Positions 26,449 to 35,644 are shown, counted from the stretch's first letter. The stretch: 63,579 nt of DNA from Bernardetia sp. (GCA_020630575.1 JAHDBD010000026.1:1-63579), one strand, 5' to 3'. Made by a program: numbers and translations. Notes: generated from the letters alone by a model not told the origin.

Positions 26449-28899
26449 ATGGATACTAAAGCCAATCTAGATATTATTCTTAATTCAGAGTTGATACAAG
26501 CTCTTGAAATAGCAAAAAAAATAGCAGAGCAATTTCAACATGTAGAATATGGTGCATCACATCTCTTAAAAGCAATTTTAAATAGAGATTTATCTCTTTT
26601 AAAAGAATTAGAAAATGCAGGTAAAGACGTCTATTTCATAGAAGAATGGGCAGAAGTGAGAATTGAAGAGCATAAAAAAGCTATGCATCGCACCTTTCCA
26701 GAAGCAGATGAGTCAATAGATGAAATAATCAATGAAGCAGACCAAATTAAAGAACTTCTTGATAGAGAAGAAATTGATTTGTTTTGTGTGATGGTTGCTA
26801 TTGCTACTCCAGGGGTAGGGTTTAATTTTGATCAAATGAAAACGTTTCCTGTTAATCGTTCTGAATTACTTCATGAACGTAATGGAATCAATATGCATCA
26901 AGAATTGACAGAATTACCTACTCAAAAATCAGCAGCAAAGTTTGTCTATAAATACTGTACAGATTTGGTTTCTCAAGCCAAAAATCATAAGACAGCTATT
27001 GTTGGAAGAGAAAAAGAACTAAAAGAGCTTGTCGAAATTATTTGTCGTTTCTCAAAGCCAAATGTAGCTATGAAAGGCTATTCAGGGGTAGGAAAATCAG
27101 CTCTTATAAAAGCATTTGTAAAACTTCTTGTAGAGGAAAAACTGCCTGAAAAATTAAAAAATACATCTATTTTTGAGTTAAATTTAGGAGCTTTAATTAC
27201 AGGAGCTTCCTACAAAGGAGAAATTGATGACCGTCTGAAAAAAGTTTTGCAAGAGTTGGAAGGTTATCAAAAAGCAATTTTAGTAATTGATGGGATTCAT
27301 GGCATTTTGGATAAAAATAATGACAATGCAGGTATTTCTAATTTATTAAAAGAAGCCTCTCACAAAGGAATTACTTTTTTGGTAACAACTACCATAGATG
27401 AATACACAAAAAAGATAGAGAAAGACGAAGGATTAGCGAGTTTGTTTGAGGTCATTGAAATACAAGAACCAAACGAAGACCAATCTTTTAGAATGATAAA
27501 GACGACATTGGAAAGCTATGTCGAACATCATAAAATAAAAGTAGATGACGCAACTATTTTGGAAGCTATTCGATTATCTCAGCGTTTTTTGAAAGAAAAA
27601 AGTTTGCCTGAATCTGCTCTTACATTGCTTGATCGTACGATGTCTGTTATCAAAACTTCTGGAGAATCTTTTCTAAAAGAAAAAAAAGGAATACTAAAAA
27701 GTATAGAAAAACTAGAAGAAAAATCTACACCACAAGAAATCCTGTGGTTTTATGAGGATTTACAGAGAAAAGCGCATTATTTACTTACTCAAGAAGAAGA
27801 TACAGAAACTAGTTTAGAAAAAAACAGTCTAAATACTGAATATCAAACCAATGATTTGGTTGAATTAGTAGAGCGTTTAGAAAAAATTGCTCAAGTCAAG
27901 AAAGAAAAATTAGAACCTGTTGATGTTTGTGCTATTGTTGCCCAAAAAACAGGCATTCCAATAGGAAAACTACAATCTGGAGAACAAGAACGCCTTCAAC
28001 AGATGGAAAGTATTCTTCAAAAACGTGTTATAGGACAAGATATAGCTATCCAAACTATCACAGAATCGATTTTAGAGTCTCGTGCAGGTCTTACAAAGGC
28101 TGGACAACCTATCGGCTCATTTTTCTTCTTAGGACCAACAGGAACAGGTAAAACAGAGCTTGCAAAAGCCTTAGCTGAATTCTTGTTTCAAGATGAAAAT
28201 GCTATTATTCGTTTTGATATGTCAGAGTTTAAGGAAGAGCATTCGGCAGCCTTGCTTTATGGTGCGCCTCCTGGTTATGTGGGTTATGAAGAAGGAGGAC
28301 TTTTAGTAAATAAAATCCGTCAAAAACCGTATTCTATTGTTTTGTTTGATGAGATTGAAAAAGCGCATAGTTCAGTCTTTGATGTCTTTCTTCAAATAAT
28401 GGATGAAGGAAAATTACATGATAGATTGGGTAAAGAAGGCGACTTTTCCAATGCTCTTGTACTGTTTACTTCAAATATTGGTGCAAAATACATTGTTGAT
28501 ACTGTAAATTCAGGAAATCCTCCTCCATCTTCAAATCAATTGATGGAAATAATGACAAATAATTTCAGACCTGAATTTTTAGGTCGTTTGACAGAAATTA
28601 TTCCATTTAGTCCGATAACTTTAGCTAATGCAACTAACATTTTTACTATTCATTTGAAAAAAGAGTTGCTTAGTTTGTTAGAACCATTAGAGATTAGTTT
28701 GGAAATAGATGATGATGCGCTACAATTTTTAGTAGAAAGTGGTTTTAATGCTACTTATGGTGCACGTCCTTTGAAAGGAATTATTCGCTCTGAACTTAGA
28801 AGACCATTAGCTAGAAAAATCATTGCCAATGAAGTAAATGCAAAAGATAAAGTAAAGGTTACCTTAGAGGATAAAAAATTAGTTTGGCATATAAGTTAG
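26449..28899 (+). CDS. tssH: TssH/ClpV, AAA+ sheath-recycling ATPase
   Basis: The 816-residue ClpB/ClpV-family protein has a Clp N-domain (1-150) and two AAA modules. Walker A motifs are GYSGVGKS at 210-217 and GPTGTGKT at 562-569; the second Walker B is IVLFDEIEKAH, and GAPPGYVGYEEGG is the pore loop. The middle (M) domain is short, as usual for ClpV. It unfolds contracted TssB/TssC sheaths for reuse. It is the last gene of the tssP-tssH operon and is followed by a hairpin shared with the convergent Rhs silo. Confidence 0.92.
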   Translation: MDTKANLDIILNSELIQALEIAKKIAEQFQHVEYGASHLLKAILNRDLSLLKELENAGKDVYFIEEWAEVRIEEHKKAMHRTFPEADESIDEIINEADQIKELLDREEIDLFCVMVAIATPGVGFNFDQMKTFPVNRSELLHERNGINMHQELTELPTQKSAAKFVYKYCTDLVSQAKNHKTAIVGREKELKELVEIICRFSKPNVAMKGYSGVGKSALIKAFVKLLVEEKLPEKLKNTSIFELNLGALITGASYKGEIDDRLKKVLQELEGYQKAILVIDGIHGILDKNNDNAGISNLLKEASHKGITFLVTTTIDEYTKKIEKDEGLASLFEVIEIQEPNEDQSFRMIKTTLESYVEHHKIKVDDATILEAIRLSQRFLKEKSLPESALTLLDRTMSVIKTSGESFLKEKKGILKSIEKLEEKSTPQEILWFYEDLQRKAHYLLTQEEDTETSLEKNSLNTEYQTNDLVELVERLEKIAQVKKEKLEPVDVCAIVAQKTGIPIGKLQSGEQERLQQMESILQKRVIGQDIAIQTITESILESRAGLTKAGQPIGSFFFLGPTGTGKTELAKALAEFLFQDENAIIRFDMSEFKEEHSAALLYGAPPGYVGYEEGGLLVNKIRQKPYSIVLFDEIEKAHSSVFDVFLQIMDEGKLHDRLGKEGDFSNALVLFTSNIGAKYIVDTVNSGNPPPSSNQLMEIMTNNFRPEFLGRLTEIIPFSPITLANATNIFTIHLKKELLSLLEPLEISLEIDDDALQFLVESGFNATYGARPLKGIIRSELRRPLARKIIANEVNAKDKVKVTLEDKKLVWHIS

Positions 28900-28934
28900 A
28901 TTATCTATTTTTAGTTTAATTATTTGAATTGAAA

Positions 28935-28974
28935 TTATCTCTATCAAGTATTTATAAATGCTTGATAGAGATAA
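28935..28974. terminator. Bidirectional terminator between tssH and the Rhs silo
   Basis: Two 20-bp arms (28935-28954 and 28955-28974) are reverse complements at 19 of 20 positions. It lies between convergent transcripts, tssH (plus) and the last silo gene (minus), and is followed by an A-rich run on one side. Confidence 0.7.
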
Positions 28975-29108
28975 TAAAACAAGTTTCTATGCTTTTATAT
29001 TCGTAATCCATCTAATCTCTCTGATTTTTAAAAAGAAAAAAAGCTTTCCTCATCAAAAATCTAAGTAACTAACATTTTCTGTGTTTTTTTTATCAAGAGA
29101 TGACTTAG

Positions 29109-29648
29109 CTAGTTTATTTTTTTCAAGGGTTGAAAAACATTTGGGAGTGGGTTTTGATTGAAAGGTAATACTTCTTTAAAACTAGATTCAGAAGTAATTT
29201 TCTCAAATAATTCATATAAATTACTAGCAACCTTAGTAAATCCAATACCTCTAAAATCTGTAATGTAAATATCAAATTCTTGATCTTCTCCACTTTCAAT
29301 ATCCCAAAAAAGATATTCCCCATTATCACTTTTTGCAAATGGTATCAAGTCTTTCAGCTTTTGATAAGTAACATCTGGTTCAAGGTCAAACCACAAACTA
29401 TCCTCATCATCTAAAACATCTTGATAAGTAGATATAATTTCTTTACTACGAATGTGCCAAGAATCTGGATATTTATCCATAGGAATATATATTAGAAATA
29501 AACCACAAGATAAACCATAACCATATCTCTGCACAAACTCTCTATAAGAGGGTGGAAATTCTTTATTACCATCAAATTTGTAAGAATGAAGATTTTTTTC
29601 ATCTCCTTTTTCTAGTATATTTCCTTTTATCTCTAAATTATAATTCAT
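29109..29648 (-). CDS. SUKH (SMI1/KNR4) family immunity protein
   Basis: The 179-residue protein resembles the SMI1/KNR4 (SUKH) superfamily of immunity proteins: LPPSYREF-like FPPSYREFVQRYGYG near 31-45, LIPFAKSDNGEYLFWDI near 125-141, and the C-terminal FDIYITDF. SUKH proteins neutralise many nuclease and deaminase toxins. Its toxin here is reduced to a short tail (29657-29790). It is the last gene of the silo. Confidence 0.75.
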   Translation of the reverse strand: MNYNLEIKGNILEKGDEKNLHSYKFDGNKEFPPSYREFVQRYGYGLSCGLFLIYIPMDKYPDSWHIRSKEIISTYQDVLDDEDSLWFDLEPDVTYQKLKDLIPFAKSDNGEYLFWDIESGEDQEFDIYITDFRGIGFTKVASNLYELFEKITSESSFKEVLPFNQNPLPNVFQPLKKIN

Positions 29649-29656
29649 AATATTTA

Positions 29657-29790
29657 TTATCTACAAAAAGCTGTATTTTGCCTTAAATCATTTTGTATAA
29701 CTGAATCTGCTACTACGTTTTCATCTTGGTCAATAGCATAAATACTTATAGAATCAGGAATTAAATTATTGCCTGTATAGTTAGGTTTTA
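29657..29790 (-). pseudogene. Leftover tail of a toxin tip
   Basis: A minus-strand frame without a start reads ...YTGNNLIPDSISIYAIDQ... and ends QNTAFCR before a stop just upstream of the SUKH gene. The closing FCR fits the Cys-ending pattern of the other tips in this silo. It is taken as the last about 44 residues of a deleted toxin cognate to the SUKH protein. Confidence 0.5.
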
Positions 29791-29877
29791 CTTAGATTAC
29801 AAAAATACCTAGAAAAAATTGTGTTCTCTCTACAAATCCTTCAGTAAGCATATTGATTTGGACAATCAAACCTTGAT

Positions 29878-30156
29878 TTAATAATTGGCTTTGCTTGGTT
29901 TGTTCTCATCTAACCAAAAACGAGAAGGGGGAAGTTCTTTTTTTGTTGATTCTTCTTTTTCTAGTGGAATAACTTCTTTTGTCTTTCTAACTAGATTTTC
30001 TTCTTCATCATACTGAAAATACCCGTCTTTATCTTTTAGAAGTTTGTCTCCTTTACCATAGACTTGTTCACTTTTTGTCTTTTCTTTGTACAAATTACCT
30101 ATTTCATCAGGCAATTTATAGTCATAACTGCCATTTTCATATTTGGCAGAAGCTTA
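29878..30156 (-). pseudogene. Rhs core fragment (silo cassette 14)
   Basis: The frame (SAKYENGSYDYKLPDEIGNL, then KTKSEQVYGKGDKLLKDKD and PPSRFWLDENKPSKANY) matches an internal part of the full-length Rhs protein around residues 1010-1090. It has no toxin and stops just after KANY. It is a scrap left by recombination. Confidence 0.8.
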
Positions 30157-30179
30157 TAGTGTCTTATAAGTTAATAGTT

Positions 30180-30827
30180 CTAATATCCTAGCTCAGATAA
30201 TTGAACTTTTCCTGAAATAATATCAATATATGTTTTATACTCTTTTGGTAAATCTTTATCAAAAAGTAAATCTTTTTGAGGATCAACATTTTTTCCTAGT
30301 TTATAGCATAGATAAAGGCGTTCATTAAGATTAGGATATATTTCAACACTAGTTAATTCATGGTTATTGATTGTTTCACTATCATCATTATCGATTGATT
30401 TGATTAATACCTTGTCAAAAACTCCACTTGGATGATCGTATTTACCATCCTTCAATATGTCTTTTTCAACTAGACTTGCTCCCATTCTACCAAGAGTAAT
30501 AAATTCTTTCTCAAACTCAGTTCCTTCCCAAACTTTTACTTTTCTAGCTCCAGCATCAGGATGTATCCAATTATTAGGAATGTTTAATTTTTTTGTAGGT
30601 GCAATTTTTATCTCTTTAACCTCACTTTTCTTTATAAATTGCTTAGTAACAGCTTGAATAAATAAAATAGGGGTATTTGTTAAATCTATATCATCCCAAT
30701 TACAATCATCTTTAAAAAGATCAAAGAATACTAGGTATGGAGATTTAATCATTTGTGCTATAGCATATATTCCACCTTTAAGCTCTATGCTAATTACTTT
30801 ATTTTCTTTCCAAGTTATTCTACTCAT
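30180..30827 (-). CDS. Immunity protein, Imm26-like
   Basis: The 215-residue protein begins with VISIELKGGIYAIAQMIKSPYLVFFDLF, the pattern of Imm26-type immunity proteins (an SH3-like barrel that starts with a short 'G-x-YAI-x-Q' strand). The toxin that should precede it survives only as a 17-residue scrap at 30992. It is an orphan immunity gene that may still protect against kin carrying that tip. Confidence 0.55.
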   Translation of the reverse strand: MSRITWKENKVISIELKGGIYAIAQMIKSPYLVFFDLFKDDCNWDDIDLTNTPILFIQAVTKQFIKKSEVKEIKIAPTKKLNIPNNWIHPDAGARKVKVWEGTEFEKEFITLGRMGASLVEKDILKDGKYDHPSGVFDKVLIKSIDNDDSETINNHELTSVEIYPNLNERLYLCYKLGKNVDPQKDLLFDKDLPKEYKTYIDIISGKVQLSELGY

Positions 30828-30913
30828 TGATTATTTTAATTTTTGGTTCTAATACACAGATATTAAGCTAATGGTAAATAATTAACAAATTATCTAAAAC
30901 TGAAATAGTCTTA

Positions 30914-30957
30914 TTTTTCCATAGTAATGTGTTTACAAACACATTACTATGGAAAAA
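30914..30957. repeat. Perfect 21-bp inverted repeat (44-bp palindrome)
   Basis: Arms 30914-30934 and 30937-30957 are exact reverse complements (TTTTTCCATAGTAATGTGTTT outward) around AC. It lies between an Rhs scrap and the Imm26-like gene. The arms begin and end in T/A runs, so it could act as a strong terminator in both directions, or it could be a recombination relic. Confidence 0.8.
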
Positions 30958-30991
30958 AACAACACTTTATTAGAGGATAAATTTTTATTGT

Positions 30992-31379
30992 TTATGGACA
31001 TCCACCTGCTAAATGATTATCTGCCTTTTCTAAATAACTATCTCTGTTTCCAAAAATATCTAAATCGGCTTGCCAAACTAGATTTCCTACACTATTGTAC
31101 ATCAAACAAGGCGTACCTAAATAATCTGAAATAATACTATAAGTATCATCTTTAATAATCTTAGCAGAAGGAACAAAACTTCCTTCATCGAAGACCCACG
31201 TAATGAGGTTTTCTGTTGGTTCTTTTTTATCAAGTGATAATTCCCCTAGTTCATTAGCAACGATTTGAGGTCTTTCTGAAAGATTGTATTTCGACTCGTG
31301 CAAAGGAACATTTCCATCCCAAACAAAACGAGTAATTTCTTTGGTCGCTTCGTTGATTTTGGCTGTTCTTCTGCCTAAA
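30992..31379 (-). pseudogene. Rhs core fragment with deleted tip (silo cassette 13)
   Basis: From GRRTAKINEATKEITRF to WQADLDIFGN it matches the Rhs core near residues 1110-1210 of the full-length protein. It then passes directly to RDSYLEKADNHLAGGCP and a stop, with DPxGL and the main toxin missing. The last residues may be the end of the lost toxin, again with a terminal Cys. An internal ATG at 31303 does not mark a real gene. Confidence 0.75.
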
Positions 31380-31931
31380 CTATAAGGAATAAGGTAATAT
31401 AGCTAAATCAATATTTAACTTATGTTCATTAATCAAATTAGCAAATTTTTCACTAATAGCATATATATGTTTAAATTTTTGATCTTTTGCTATGTAAAAA
31501 TTTTCTTCAGTTCTGTTAAAAACAGGAAAACTTAAAACTTCTCTACCATCAGTAAGTGTTCTAAATTTAGATGTTTTATCATTTACAAGAAATTCATAAG
31601 AAGTGATTTTACAAACAAAAAAATCAAATTTTTCATTTCTATAATATACAATACAAGGGTAAAATATTAACTCATTACCCACTTCTAAATCTATTAGTTC
31701 CTTAGCTTTTTTAGAAAACACAAGGATATTAGAAGAAGGTTGTAAAAAGTCAGATTTCTTCAAATCTTCGATAGTATAACCATCTTGTGTTGTAAATGAA
31801 ACAGTAGTAAAATTTAAAAAATTTCCATCTCCTTCATTAGAAACGAAGTAATTAAAAATTTTACTTGAATTAGATTTTAAATCTATGATAGCATCAGATT
31901 TCTTAGTAATTGTTCTTAATTGATAAAGCAT
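31380..31931 (-). CDS. Immunity protein of AHH cassette 12 (Imm11/DUF1629-like?)
   Basis: This 183-residue, soluble, beta-rich protein has a faint DUF1629/Imm11 layout: FLQPSSNILVFSKKAKELID in the middle, and KHIYAISEKFANLINEHKLN near the end, similar in position to IIVNDEFKKVFKENKLKGID in the gene at 33860. Both follow AHH-type nuclease tips. It starts one base after the toxin's stop. Family assignment is tentative; the immunity role is well supported by position. Confidence 0.55.
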   Translation of the reverse strand: MLYQLRTITKKSDAIIDLKSNSSKIFNYFVSNEGDGNFLNFTTVSFTTQDGYTIEDLKKSDFLQPSSNILVFSKKAKELIDLEVGNELIFYPCIVYYRNEKFDFFVCKITSYEFLVNDKTSKFRTLTDGREVLSFPVFNRTEENFYIAKDQKFKHIYAISEKFANLINEHKLNIDLAILPYSL

Positions 31932-31932
31932 T

Positions 31933-32595
31933 TTAATGACATTTTATTGAACCATCATTTAGACCTGTTCTACTTTGTTGTTGAAGTTGTACTATCTCAC
32001 TTTGGATTCTATTTTTATCCCAATTTTCAGCAGTAGCTAATGCTTCAAGATCATCTAGTTGTTGAATTAAAGCATTGTTATAGTCAGCATGAACTGAATT
32101 CCAACCTCTATGTAAAGATTTATTAGGATTAGGGTTAATTCCGTCTGCTACTGGCAAATATATCATGTTTCTAGAAGCATTAATATCCATTTCCGACTTT
32201 TGAAATAATGAATGATTTCTTAAACTATATGGAAGAATATGATGTCGTTGATAACCTCGTCTTGTATTCATCCAAGAAGGAAATCTATCTAAACCAAATG
32301 GATCAGTATAGGAATTAATATCTCCTATATAAGAATAAAGATTTGGCATTCCTCCTTCTAATCCAATAGGGTCTTGAGAAATATACATTCCACTATCAGG
32401 CGAGTAATACCTAAATCTATTATAATGAAGCTCTACTTCTGTATCGTGATATTGACCTTGATATCTAAAAGGACAATCATTGATATTTCCTTTAGACAAA
32501 GTACGTACTTTTCCATAAATATCTAAATCGGCTTGCCAAACTAAATTACCAACACTATTGTACATCAAACAAGGTGTACCTAAATAGTCAGACAC
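31933..32595 (-). CDS. Displaced Rhs tip, AHH-type nuclease (cassette 12)
   Basis: Rhs core of class A (SDYLGTPCLMYNSVGNLVWQ to DPIGL and TDPFGL at about 97-102) is joined to a nuclease tip. GYQRHHILPYS at 114-124 is the AHH/HNH metal-finger start, and the tip continues MIYLPVADG, WNSVHADYNNAL and ends GSIKCH. It should cut nucleic acid in the target. The frame stays open upstream to about 32672 in Rhs core but finds no ATG; a GTG at 32595 is the formal start. It is probably silent until recombined onto the full-length rhs gene. Confidence 0.72.
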   Translation of the reverse strand: MSDYLGTPCLMYNSVGNLVWQADLDIYGKVRTLSKGNINDCPFRYQGQYHDTEVELHYNRFRYYSPDSGMYISQDPIGLEGGMPNLYSYIGDINSYTDPFGLDRFPSWMNTRRGYQRHHILPYSLRNHSLFQKSEMDINASRNMIYLPVADGINPNPNKSLHRGWNSVHADYNNALIQQLDDLEALATAENWDKNRIQSEIVQLQQQSRTGLNDGSIKCH

Positions 32596-32713
32596 AATAG
32601 AAAAAGTATCATCTTTGGTTATTTTCGCAGAAGGAACAAAATTTTCCTCGTCAAATACAAGTAATTATAATTAAATATTTAGGCTAACTTTAATTCATAG
32701 ATTCACTATATTA

Positions 32714-33049
32714 TTAAAGTTTTTCTTTCATGTTTTCTAATCTTGCTTGAAGAGTTTCTCGCCATTCCTTACTGGGACATTCTTTTATTAAGTTCTCGTA
32801 TTCATCAATAGGAATATTTTTAAATAAAGACTCTATTAACTGTAACAAATCCCAATGCAAGTCATAAAATGCATTTTTAGGAAATAGTTTTATTAGTATT
32901 TTGCCTTCATCCATAGAAATAGGTTTCTTAATGGCACTAAGCAATTGGTCATATTTAGTTATTAGTTCATCAATTGAATCATTATCATCCAAATTTTCGT
33001 TTGGCATTCGACCTAATTGCTCTAATTTAATAATTTCTTCTCTTATCAT
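32714..33049 (-). CDS. Immunity protein of cassette 11
   Basis: The 111-residue protein is helical and acidic with no membrane segment and no recognised family (IIKLEQLGRMPNENLDDNDS; FPKNAFYDLHWDLLQLIESL). It starts 14 bases after the stop of the HNH-like tip at 33064, which defines it as the probable cytoplasmic immunity protein. Confidence 0.55.
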   Translation of the reverse strand: MIREEIIKLEQLGRMPNENLDDNDSIDELITKYDQLLSAIKKPISMDEGKILIKLFPKNAFYDLHWDLLQLIESLFKNIPIDEYENLIKECPSKEWRETLQARLENMKEKL

Positions 33050-33063
33050 AATTTGAATATGGT

Positions 33064-33846
33064 TTAATTACAACTTGCTATGACATCATCAAGAGATAAA
33101 TCACCTTTCTTGAGAAGTCCTTTATTTTCATAACTTTCAATGATTTGCTCTATCGCATCATCATATTTTGCTCCACCAATCTGTCTAATATCGACTAAGT
33201 CATCTTTCAGTACATCTTGAAAGGCTCTGTTTCTATCAATTACTGCTGTGGCTCGTCCTCTAGACTTATAAGTCCGTGTTTGGGCATGTTCTGCTTTTGG
33301 CATTACGACTGCTACCCCTTCATTTCTAGGTAGGTGTCCTAACTTGTCTTGTGGTATATGATGGTATTCTAAATCATCACCAACATCCCCTAATTTTGAT
33401 AAAACACCATAGTCACCCACTTGTCCCACAGAAACTGTTAATCCAAAAATATCCACCATGCAATTAACATTTAACGGATAGGAATAAAGACGATCGCCTC
33501 CAATTAATCCTATCGGATCTTGACTCACATAAGTACCACTCTCAGGCGAATAATACCTAAAACGATTATAATATAAATCAATCTCTGTATCGTGATATTG
33601 ACCTTGATAACGGAAAGGACAATCATTTATATTTCCTTTGGACAAAGTACGGACTTTTCCATAAATATCTAAATCGGCTTGCCAAACTAGATTACCTACA
33701 CTATTGTACATTAAACAAGGTGTGCCTAAATAGTCAGACACAATAGAAAAAGTATCGTCTTTGGTTATTTTAGCCAAAGGAACAAAACTTCCCTCCTCAA
33801 AAATTAAAGTAATATTTTTGAGGGGAGGAGTATCAAAAAAAAGCAT
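33064..33846 (-). CDS. Displaced Rhs tip, HNH-superfamily nuclease (cassette 11)
   Basis: A class A Rhs core (from FEEGSFVPLAKITKDDTFS to DPIGL and VDIFGL) is fused to a toxin of about 125 residues. DDLEYHHIPQDKLGHLPRNE, then VMPKAEHAQTRTYKSRG, fits treble-clef His-Me nuclease tips seen in Rhs and WapA toxins, with H-H as metal/catalytic residues and a later H. It ends IASCN. An ATG at 33846 precedes it, giving a leader (MLFFDTPPLKNITL) not found in Rhs, so low-level expression is possible. Confidence 0.65.
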   Translation of the reverse strand: MLFFDTPPLKNITLIFEEGSFVPLAKITKDDTFSIVSDYLGTPCLMYNSVGNLVWQADLDIYGKVRTLSKGNINDCPFRYQGQYHDTEIDLYYNRFRYYSPESGTYVSQDPIGLIGGDRLYSYPLNVNCMVDIFGLTVSVGQVGDYGVLSKLGDVGDDLEYHHIPQDKLGHLPRNEGVAVVMPKAEHAQTRTYKSRGRATAVIDRNRAFQDVLKDDLVDIRQIGGAKYDDAIEQIIESYENKGLLKKGDLSLDDVIASCN

Positions 33847-33859
33847 ACATATCAGCTAA

Positions 33860-34435
33860 TTATATATCTGTATAGATACTATAGCCTTCTTCAACAAAGT
33901 CAATTCCTTTCAATTTATTCTCTTTGAAAACTTTCTTAAATTCGTCATTAACAATGATAATAGATTTTTTTTCCTCTAATCTTGTAATCATAGATTCCTT
34001 CATAAAATTAGGGTTTAAAGCTAGTTTTTTAATAGTAAATATTCCAAATTCATCCGTCTCTGAAACGGACTTTTCTTTATCTAATCCCTGATAAGATGAA
34101 AGAATATTTAAAACCAAGAAATCAGTATTCTTATTTCCTTTATCGTCGATAATAATACAATTATAGTATTCTATCTGTTTGTCTCTTTCTAAGTCAATAA
34201 AAGTATCTCTAAACCGTTGGCTAACTAAAGGAGGTCCAGAAGAATAAGGTAGAAAGTCATAGGTAGAAATATAATCATCTATTTTCACGACGTTATAAAT
34301 TAACTCTTCTTTGACTTCCACTTTTACTCCTTTACAGAGCATAAATCCATCGCTTCCATTTTCATTGCTATAAAAGAAATATAAACTTCTTTTATATTTT
34401 GGATGAATTTCATAATATTTCATTGTTAACGACAT
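33860..34435 (-). CDS. Imm11/DUF1629-like immunity protein (cassette 10)
   Basis: The 191-residue protein shows the Imm11/DUF1629 pattern: PPLVSQRFRDTFIDLERDKQ, then YNCIIIDDKGN...FLVLNI, and at the end IIVNDEFKKVFKENKLKGID. It follows an AHH-type tip (34426), the usual partner class. The first ATG (34435) overlaps the toxin stop by 10 bases; the ATG at 34423 is an alternative start. Confidence 0.65.
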   Translation of the reverse strand: MSLTMKYYEIHPKYKRSLYFFYSNENGSDGFMLCKGVKVEVKEELIYNVVKIDDYISTYDFLPYSSGPPLVSQRFRDTFIDLERDKQIEYYNCIIIDDKGNKNTDFLVLNILSSYQGLDKEKSVSETDEFGIFTIKKLALNPNFMKESMITRLEEKKSIIIVNDEFKKVFKENKLKGIDFVEEGYSIYTDI

Positions 34436-34800
34436 TTAATTGTTCCATTTCTTAATCCTTTTCTTGTATCCTTTCTTAACTTTTCAACAGCATCGGTAAA
34501 CTTCTGCTTCGACCAATTACCAGCTTTACCAGCTTCAAGTATATCATCTAACCTCTGACTCATCATTGCATTATATTTAGCATGATCTCCAGAATATCCT
34601 TTATGAGACGATCTAGAACCATAATCACCAAACTCTTTTGGTAAATAAATTAAACTGCTTGGCTTGTCTACATCATAGTCTATCATTTTTAATAACTCGT
34701 GAGGTCTTGCTCCTGTTTTTAATGATTTGGGAATTACATGATGATTTTGAAAACCATCTGGAACTGGCATATTGCTATAATTCCATCCACCACTAGGCAT
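34426..34800 (-). CDS. AHH-type nuclease tip, cut off from its Rhs core by frameshift (cassette 10)
   Basis: The 124-residue frame holds a complete AHH-like nuclease: GFQNHHVIPKSLKTGARPHE, then SLIYLPKEFGDYG, KGYSGDHAKYNAM, and the end GTIKCR. It is similar in layout to the tip at 31933. The Rhs core lies in a different frame (34793 upward), so the tip can no longer be made as an Rhs fusion. It would need repair by recombination, or the short ATG-started form could be cytoplasmic and harmful only if expressed. Confidence 0.65.
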   Translation of the reverse strand: MPSGGWNYSNMPVPDGFQNHHVIPKSLKTGARPHELLKMIDYDVDKPSSLIYLPKEFGDYGSRSSHKGYSGDHAKYNAMMSQRLDDILEAGKAGNWSKQKFTDAVEKLRKDTRKGLRNGTIKCR

Positions 34801-35186
34801 AGTTTTTCCAAACCATTAATCCAAATGGATCAACCCAAGTAGTACTATCACGAACATAGGCATACATATTAGGCATGTTACCTTCTAGACCTATTGAATC
34901 CTGACTTATATACATTCCACTATCAGCAGAATAATACCTATAGCGATTATAAGCTAATTCTGTTTCATTGTCATAATATTGACCTTGATTACAAGAAAGG
35001 AACAAAAATACTATCTCCAACTCTCACATTACCAAAAATGTCAAGTTCTCGTTTCCATACTTGATTGCCAACTCCATTATAGGCTAAAACAGGCTTACCC
35101 AAATAATCTGAAATAATAGAAAAAGTATCATCTTTGGTTATTTTTGCAGAAGGAACAAAATTTTCCTCGTCAAAAATCCAAGTGAT
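34793..35186 (-). pseudogene. Rhs core fragment of a third class, two frameshifts (cassette 10)
   Basis: Upstream frame: ITWIFDEENFVPSAKITKD to LGKPVLAYNGVGNQVWKREL and VGDSIFVPF. A frameshift near 34990 then leads to NQGQYYDNETELAYNRYRYY, SADSGMYISQDSIGL and WVDPFGLMVWKNYA, which ends out of frame with the AHH tip. The core differs from the class A and class B cores of the other cassettes. The two shifts mean it is dead as it stands, barring sequencing error. Confidence 0.7.
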
Positions 35187-35194
35187 TAGACAAA

Positions 35195-35644
35195 CTATAA
35201 AAGCATATCAAAATGCTTCTTCAATTTGTTCATTAAATCCTCTTCATTTACTCCAGCATTCAATAAATAGAAAATACAATAATCAAGAGAGTTAGTTCGC
35301 TCCTCTCTTTTATTAGGTTCATAATTTTCGTATGGTAGTAATATTCCACTAATTGCGTATAGAGCATTCATTCTTCTTTCTGAAGTTTTTCCTTCAGAAC
35401 TTCTCTTCAATCCTATTATTATTCTTAAAGTTTTGAAAACTTCAGAAATGCATTTATTATCTTCCAACCAGTACTTTTTAGCTTGGTCTATAATTATTTT
35501 TTCATAAGGATGTACTAATTCCTCATCCAATAATTCAATACAATCAATTAGACATAATTGTATTTTAGAAAAGAAAGCTTTATCATCATTATTCTTATGA
35601 TGTAAACATACTTTAGCAATCAAATTTTCAATGTTTTTATTCAT
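35195..35644 (-). CDS. Immunity protein for the deaminase tip, allele 1 (cassette 9)
   Basis: The 149-residue helical protein has no recognised family. It is a paralogue of the gene at 46044. The last about 37 residues (from REERTNSLDYCIFYLLNAGV) are identical in the two copies, as is KIQLCLIDCIELLDEELV, while the rest differs at many positions. It starts 12 bases after the stop of the deaminase tip at 35657. The divergence contrasts with the near-identity of the two toxin copies. Confidence 0.65.
   Translation of the reverse strand: MNKNIENLIAKVCLHHKNNDDKAFFSKIQLCLIDCIELLDEELVHPYEKIIIDQAKKYWLEDNKCISEVFKTLRIIIGLKRSSEGKTSERRMNALYAISGILLPYENYEPNKREERTNSLDYCIFYLLNAGVNEEDLMNKLKKHFDMLL

Noticed and set aside
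20252..28899. T6SS considered broken because TssJ, TssL, TssM and TssA are absent
   Set aside because: Subtype iii systems of Bacteroidota naturally lack these and use TssN/O/P-type components.
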